Shown here one piece after another: positions 58,916-64,000 of a stretch of DNA of 64,000 nucleotides. Position 1 is the first letter of the stretch; every line of letters starts with the position of its first letter. The stretch covers positions 3,169,501-3,233,500 of the forward strand of contig NZ_CP060139.1 in NCBI RefSeq assembly GCF_014524565.1. Reading direction: 5' to 3'. The DNA is from Croceimicrobium hydrocarbonivorans (lineage in GTDB: Bacteria; Bacteroidota; Bacteroidia; Flavobacteriales; Schleiferiaceae). A program made the translations under genes and the position numbers. The notes below the pieces were generated by a model, which saw only the letters and a list, made by a program, of their open reading frames with translations, ran no database searches and was not told the origin of the DNA.

Positions 58916-61900
58916 ATGTTGGAAAAAATTATTCGGTACAGCCTGAAGCAGAAATTCATCGTAATTCTGATCAGTTTGGGCATTGTGGGATTTGGAGTTT
59001 ATGCACTCTTCCAAATTCCGATTGGAGCTGTGCCCGATGTGACCAATAATCAAGTGCAGGTGATTACCACCTCCCGAAATTTAGCCACTGAAGATGTAGA
59101 GAAATACCTCACCTATCCCGTCGAATTGGAAATGGCCAATTTACCTGGGGTGAAGGAAATTCGATCCGTATCTAAATTCGGATTGTCGGTGGTTACTATC
59201 GTTTTTGATGATGATTTAGGGACCTATTTACCGCGACAGTTAATTGCGGAAAAGCTTAAATCAGCACAGGCCAATATTCCGGATGGATTTGGGGTTCCCT
59301 TCATGGGGCCTATTACCACTGGGCTGGGTGAGATTTATCAATATACCCTCGAAGTAGATTCTGCCCATCAAGATCAATATTCAGTTACAGATTTACGCAC
59401 CATTCAAGATTGGGTGGTTCGCCGTCAATTATCTGGTATACCCGGAGTAGTGGAGGTAAATACCTGGGGTGGATTTCTAAAGCAATATCGGGTTTCTGTA
59501 AAGCCTGAATTATTGCGCAGTCACCAGATTTCAATAACGGAGGTTTTCAAAGCCTTGGAAGCCAATAATGGATTGGCTGGCGGGGCCTATATCGAAAAGG
59601 AAGCCGAAACCTATTTTATTAGAAGTGAAGGACTAGCCACTCAGCTTGAGGACCTCGAAAACATTGTTGTTGCCCAACGGGCGGGGGTACCGGTTTTGGT
59701 GAAGGATTTGGCTAAGGTGGAGATTGGATCAGCGCCTCGCTTTGGGGCTATTACGGCTAATGGCGAAGGCGAAAAGGTAATGGGCCAAATCATGATGCTT
59801 AAGGATGCTAACTCCAAAGCAGTGATTTCGGCCGTTAAAGAGCGAATCGATAAAATCGGTCAAAACCTTCCTCCCGGCATTCATATTAATCCCTTTTTAG
59901 AGCGTAGCGATCTTATCGCCAAAACCACATTCACTATCGCCGAAAACCTCATTCTCGGCTGTTTGATTGTAATCTTCGTGGTAGTAGTTTTATTGGGCAA
60001 TTGGCGTTCAGGCTTGGTGGTAGCCTCGGTGATTCCCATTTCCTTGCTCTTTGCGATTTCGCTGATGTATATCTTTGGCATCGATGCCAACTTGATGAGC
60101 TTAGGAGCCATCGACTTCGGGATTATTATTGATGGGGCGGTGATTATCGTTGAGTTTATCGCTTATCAATTGGTTAAGAACCAAGGCGATTTACAAAATC
60201 TAAATAAAGAAGATCGCTCCCAAAAGATTGATGGCATTACCGAGAATGCAGCTAATAAAATGATGCACTCCGCGGTATTTGGTCAATTGATCATCATAAT
60301 TGTATTTATTCCTATCCTAAGCTTGGCGGGGGTAGAAGGCAAGATGTTCCGCCCTATGGCCTTAGTTTTCAGCTTTGCGCTGATTGGTGCCATGTTCCTC
60401 TGTTTTTCCTATGTCCCCGTAATGGCTTCCCTGTTTTTCAGATCGGGGAATTTGAAGACCAGCGCTTGGTCGAATCGATTAATGAACAGTTTGGCTCGAC
60501 TCTATAAGCCCAGTTTGGATTGGGCCTTAGGCAGAAAGGCTTTGGTATTAAGTGCGGCCCTGGCTCTCTTTGTATCTGCTATTGTTCTCTTTAGCAGAAT
60601 GGGCGCCGAGTTCGTGCCCACTTTGGATGAAGGGGATTATGTAATTCAGCCTATCCTGAAAACCGGAACCTCCTTAAGTCGCACGGTAGAATTGACTACG
60701 CGTATGGAGAAAATCTTATTGAAATTCCCGGAAGTGGAGCAGGTGGTTTCTAGGATTGGCGCAGCAGAAGTACCTACGGATCCTATGTCTATGGAGGAGG
60801 CCGATGTGATCATTAAACTCAAACCTCATTCAGAATGGAAAACGGCCGAAAGCAAAGATGATCTGGCCGAAGCTTTTAAAGGTGCCTTAATGGATATTCC
60901 AGGAGTGGAATATGAATTTACCCAACCCATTGAAATGCGCTTTAATGAATTGATTACCGGCGTGCGGGCTGATCTGGCCATTAAGATTTTTGGTGAGGAT
61001 CTCGACAAACTCAGCTCGCTAGCTTATCAAATTAAAAATGCCATTGGATCGGTGGAAGGTGCCTCAGACATTAGTGTTGAGAAAATAGTGGGCCTGCCAC
61101 AATTAAAAGTGAAGTTTGACCGAGCTCGTATTGCGCGCTATGGTTTGAATATCGCTGATCTTAATCGGGTGATTTCTACAGGCTTCGCCGGTGCTAAAAC
61201 CGGGGTATTGTTTGAAGGAGAGAAGCAATTCGACATCAGCTTAAGGCTGGATGAGAACAATCGAGACCAGATTGAAGATATCCAAAGCATCCAAATCCAA
61301 AGTCCGGATGGAAGGTCGATTCCCCTGCGTGAATTAGCTCAAATCGAGCTCACCAAAGGCCCGGCTAAGGTATCACGCGATAATACCCGCCGTCGGATTG
61401 TGGTAGGCGTAAATGTGCGGAACCGTGATTTGGAATCGGTGGTTATGGATGTGCAATCCATAATTGAGGCCGAAATCAGTTTGCCGGAGAATTACAGTAT
61501 TGAATACGGAGGACAGTTTCAAAATTTACGTTCCGCACGTACTCGCTTATCTTATGCAGTACCGGTTGCTCTGGTTTTGATTTTCCTATTGCTCTACTTT
61601 GCTTTCGATTCGGTAAAAGATGCCCTTTTAATATATACCGCCATTCCACTGTCTGCAGTAGGGGGAGTGTTTTTACTCTATCTGCGAGGCATGCCCTTTA
61701 GTATCTCTGCCGGGGTTGGATTTATAGCCTTATTCGGGATCGCGGTATTGAATGGAATTGTGCTGATCGAGGAATTTAAGGCCCTGAAAGAACAAGGTCT
61801 GAAAGATGTGCATCAGCGCATTTTAACCGGAGCGGTGCAGCGATTACGTCCCGTGCTATTAACTGCATCGGCAGCAGCCTTAGGTTTCTTACCGATGGCC

Positions 61901-63241
61901 ATTTCCTCATCAGCAGGAGCCGAGGTACAAAGACCTTTGGCAACGGTGGTTATTGGAGGACTGATCAGTTCTACGGCCTTAACTCTAATAGTCTTGCCCT
62001 TACTTTATTCCTGGTGGGAAGGTGGAGTTGTTTTGAAAGCAAAGAAGCTTAATAAATCAGCGCTGTTGATGCTTCTTCTCCTTTTGGTACCCATCGGGAC
62101 TCAGGCTCAGGAAAGTCCAAAAAGCCTGAAGGAGTTGGAAAGCTTAGCCTTAGAACACAATTTCGCTCTGCGTGCCGCTCAACTTGAAAGTCAAAGGCAA
62201 AAGTCATTAGTACCTGCAGCCATTTCGATTCCGGCCACGCAGTTTTACTATTCCTACGACCAGAATAATATTGCCCAAAATAATGCACCCATTCGGGTAT
62301 GGGGTATCGATCAGGAAATTCATTTTCCTACTTATTATTATCAGCAGTCCAAGACTCAGGAACTTCGCTACCAAAGGGCCGAGACTGAGATGGAGATTCA
62401 GAAGCAACAATTGTTAAAGCAGGTTGGTCAAACCTATTATGAAGCGGTGTATTGGGCTAGCTTAGTTCAAAATTATCAGCATTTGGATAGTCTTTATCGA
62501 AGCTTAGCCTTTAAGGCTGAACAGGCTTATAAGCTGGGGCAAAGTAATTATCTGCAAAAACTGGCGGCTCAATCTAAAGCGGAGGAAATCAAATTAAAAT
62601 TAGAGGAGTATAGGGCCAAGCAAGAGCAGATAAAAAGCCGGATGGAAGCCTTGGTTCAAACTAAATTAGAATCGCTGGCTTGGGAAGCTTTCCCCGAAAT
62701 TGAATGGAGAAAGATTGACACCAGTAATTACGCTGGTTTGGATTGGCAACAGAAGAACATGGCACTCGCCCAGGCAGAACGAAAAGTTAGTCAGTCGGCT
62801 TGGTGGCCGGCCTTAAGCTTTGGCTATTTTCAAGGGACCAATAGTTTGCCCAATGCCCAAACTTATCGTGGGATGCAAGTAGGCTTAGCCATTCCATTAT
62901 GGTATGGACCGCGTAAAGCAGCAGCGGCAGCGTCCAAGCTCAATTATGCTAAAAGCCAATCGGCAGCGCAGGATTATCGCTTGTCCATTTTGGCGCATCA
63001 GCGCAGTTTAGAAATTGAATTGCTTCAGTATCAAAAAACCATCAATCATTTTAAAGAGGTGAATTATCCATTAGTGAAGGAAATCCGAAAGCATTCGGAT
63101 GAAGCACTAAAGGCCGGTGAAATCTCTTATCTCGAATATGTGCAGCTCCAAGAAAGAGCCAGCACTTTGGAAACGGAATACCTCTATCAGCAATGGCAAT
63201 ATTTTCATCGCTGGGTAGAATTAAAATATTTAAGCGAATAA
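58916..63241 (+). CDS. CzcA-type heavy-metal RND pump fused to a TolC-like module
   Basis: 1441 residues against about 1040 for CzcA alone. Residues 1 to about 1040 form the 12-helix RND pump of the inner membrane. In helix 4, DFGIIIDGAVIIVEF carries D400, D406 and E413, the acidic signature of the divalent-cation (Co/Zn/Cd/Ni) class rather than the Cu/Ag class. A hydrophobic segment near 1045-1060 resembles an internal signal, and residues after it form a TolC-like outer-membrane factor (LEHNFALRAAQLESQRQK) with coiled-coil helices. Such fusions occur in Bacteroidota. Its own promoter and operator lie upstream, and the adaptor gene starts one base after the stop. Confidence 0.93.
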   Translation: MLEKIIRYSLKQKFIVILISLGIVGFGVYALFQIPIGAVPDVTNNQVQVITTSRNLATEDVEKYLTYPVELEMANLPGVKEIRSVSKFGLSVVTIVFDDDLGTYLPRQLIAEKLKSAQANIPDGFGVPFMGPITTGLGEIYQYTLEVDSAHQDQYSVTDLRTIQDWVVRRQLSGIPGVVEVNTWGGFLKQYRVSVKPELLRSHQISITEVFKALEANNGLAGGAYIEKEAETYFIRSEGLATQLEDLENIVVAQRAGVPVLVKDLAKVEIGSAPRFGAITANGEGEKVMGQIMMLKDANSKAVISAVKERIDKIGQNLPPGIHINPFLERSDLIAKTTFTIAENLILGCLIVIFVVVVLLGNWRSGLVVASVIPISLLFAISLMYIFGIDANLMSLGAIDFGIIIDGAVIIVEFIAYQLVKNQGDLQNLNKEDRSQKIDGITENAANKMMHSAVFGQLIIIIVFIPILSLAGVEGKMFRPMALVFSFALIGAMFLCFSYVPVMASLFFRSGNLKTSAWSNRLMNSLARLYKPSLDWALGRKALVLSAALALFVSAIVLFSRMGAEFVPTLDEGDYVIQPILKTGTSLSRTVELTTRMEKILLKFPEVEQVVSRIGAAEVPTDPMSMEEADVIIKLKPHSEWKTAESKDDLAEAFKGALMDIPGVEYEFTQPIEMRFNELITGVRADLAIKIFGEDLDKLSSLAYQIKNAIGSVEGASDISVEKIVGLPQLKVKFDRARIARYGLNIADLNRVISTGFAGAKTGVLFEGEKQFDISLRLDENNRDQIEDIQSIQIQSPDGRSIPLRELAQIELTKGPAKVSRDNTRRRIVVGVNVRNRDLESVVMDVQSIIEAEISLPENYSIEYGGQFQNLRSARTRLSYAVPVALVLIFLLLYFAFDSVKDALLIYTAIPLSAVGGVFLLYLRGMPFSISAGVGFIALFGIAVLNGIVLIEEFKALKEQGLKDVHQRILTGAVQRLRPVLLTASAAALGFLPMAISSSAGAEVQRPLATVVIGGLISSTALTLIVLPLLYSWWEGGVVLKAKKLNKSALLMLLLLLVPIGTQAQESPKSLKELESLALEHNFALRAAQLESQRQKSLVPAAISIPATQFYYSYDQNNIAQNNAPIRVWGIDQEIHFPTYYYQQSKTQELRYQRAETEMEIQKQQLLKQVGQTYYEAVYWASLVQNYQHLDSLYRSLAFKAEQAYKLGQSNYLQKLAAQSKAEEIKLKLEEYRAKQEQIKSRMEALVQTKLESLAWEAFPEIEWRKIDTSNYAGLDWQQKNMALAQAERKVSQSAWWPALSFGYFQGTNSLPNAQTYRGMQVGLAIPLWYGPRKAAAAASKLNYAKSQSAAQDYRLSILAHQRSLEIELLQYQKTINHFKEVNYPLVKEIRKHSDEALKAGEISYLEYVQLQERASTLETEYLYQQWQYFHRWVELKYLSE

Positions 63242-63242
63242 A

Positions 63243-64000
63243 TTGAAAAATCCAGCATACCTAAGCCTTGCTAAGCCCTTTGCCTTAGCCTTTGTTCTTG
63301 CTCTTACAGGCTGTAACTCTCCGGCCGATAAATCGGAAGAACAAGCCTCTAAACAAGAGGAAAATGCTCAAATATTAACTAAGTCCCAATTGGATGCGGA
63401 AGGCATTCATCTAATTCAAATTCAAAAGGCATTTTTGGGTACCAGCCTTAATTTAAGCGGACAGTTATTGACCAGTCCTTCGGCTCGATTTGACATAAGC
63501 TCTTTTGTCGGAGGAACGGTGCGACAACTGCACATCCAAAATGGGGATCGCATTCAAAAAGGGCAGGTCTTATTCTATTTGGAAGGCCCCGCTTTATTGG
63601 ATTTACAACAGAATTATTTGGAGGAGCGCGCCCGACTCGACTTTTTACAAGCGGATTATGAGCGCCAGCATAAATTGTATCAAGATTCTGTGGTTTCGGA
63701 AAAAGCTTATCGACAGGCCTTATCTGATTTTAAGGTATCGCAAGCGCGCTTTCAAAGCTTAAAAGCCAAACTGGATTTATTGAAAATAGATCTCAATCAA
63801 TTACACCAAAAGGGAATTTTCGAAAGTATTCCTTTTCATGCTCCAGCATCTGGTTATTTAAGTCAGTTGAGCATCAACGAAGGCTATCTTTTACAAGCCA
63901 ATGAAAGAGCAGCGGTAATTATCAATGATGCGGCGCCAATCTTGGAGCTCAAGGTTTTTGAAAAGGACTTAGCCAGGGTAAAACCAGGACAAAAAATTGA
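63243..64000 (+). CDS. CzcB/CusB-type RND adaptor lipoprotein (3' end outside window)
   Basis: Periplasmic membrane-fusion protein, cut by the window end and without a stop here; about 252 residues are visible. TTG start. Signal with lipobox LTGC, Cys at 24, so it is probably a lipoprotein. It then has the lipoyl/barrel-type opening (SSFVGGTVRQLHIQNGDRIQ), a helical hairpin (about 115-185) and the second lipoyl half (FHAPASGYLSQLSINEGYLL), all typical of HlyD/CzcB adaptors that link the pump with the outer-membrane channel. It follows the pump gene by one base. Confidence 0.9.
   Translation, partial: MKNPAYLSLAKPFALAFVLALTGCNSPADKSEEQASKQEENAQILTKSQLDAEGIHLIQIQKAFLGTSLNLSGQLLTSPSARFDISSFVGGTVRQLHIQNGDRIQKGQVLFYLEGPALLDLQQNYLEERARLDFLQADYERQHKLYQDSVVSEKAYRQALSDFKVSQARFQSLKAKLDLLKIDLNQLHQKGIFESIPFHAPASGYLSQLSINEGYLLQANERAAVIINDAAPILELKVFEKDLARVKPGQKI

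Overview
The window looks like chromosomal DNA from a marine-type Bacteroidota, most likely a flavobacterium of the Cryomorphaceae/Schleiferiaceae kind (the exact lineage is inference). The signs are type IX secretion (T9SS) C-terminal sorting domains on four very large secreted proteins, a DUF2027/Smr protein, CzcA fused to a TolC-like module, and many TAnnTTTG promoter elements, which are the -7 box of the Bacteroidota housekeeping sigma factor. I saw no tRNA, insertion sequence, phage gene or CRISPR array.

Positions 1-16243 form an exopolysaccharide locus. First come a 5'-truncated glycosyltransferase, a PAPS sulfotransferase and a Wzx-type flippase. A second block follows: an NtrC-type sigma-54 response regulator, an Hpt protein, a single receiver protein, a sugar-1-phosphate transferase with a receiver-like N-terminus, a half-length TolC-like outer-membrane protein and a Wzz-type chain-length protein with a decayed tyrosine-kinase domain. 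Convergent to these lie a Wzy/O-antigen-ligase-like polymerase and an unknown secreted protein. Four overlapping glycosyltransferase genes and a small lipoprotein close the locus. Together they could initiate, assemble, flip, polymerise, sulfate and export a polymer, with a phosphorelay close to the initiating enzyme.

Positions 16246-29255 hold a membrane-anchored MutS-like ATPase, a MATE exporter, a 2363-residue secreted protein made mostly of 15 starch-binding-like repeats, a DUF4105 protein, an Omp85-type barrel and a small GNAT-like protein. The repeat gene shows recent internal sequence exchange.

Positions 29569-48507 hold three tandem giant paralogues (about 1860, 2150 and 2224 residues). 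They share an N-terminal module, chains of fibronectin-III, MAM/choice-of-anchor-J and PKD domains, and almost the same T9SS tail, but differ in internal modules. A hairpin terminator follows each.

Positions 48568-54158 are housekeeping: Smr protein, RNase P RNA (rnpB), a 56-residue membrane peptide, thioredoxin reductase (trxB) and pyruvate carboxylase (pyc). Upstream of pyc on the minus strand is a probable structured small RNA ending in a terminator, possibly 6S-like.

Positions 54672-64000 hold a TPR-containing histidine kinase, then a heavy-metal module: OmpR-type regulator, sensor kinase, CzcA-TolC fusion and a CzcB-type adaptor cut by the window end. Upstream of both the regulator and czcA lie TTTAG boxes repeated every 11 bp at the same distance from the -7 element; these are a strong candidate for the regulator's own binding site.
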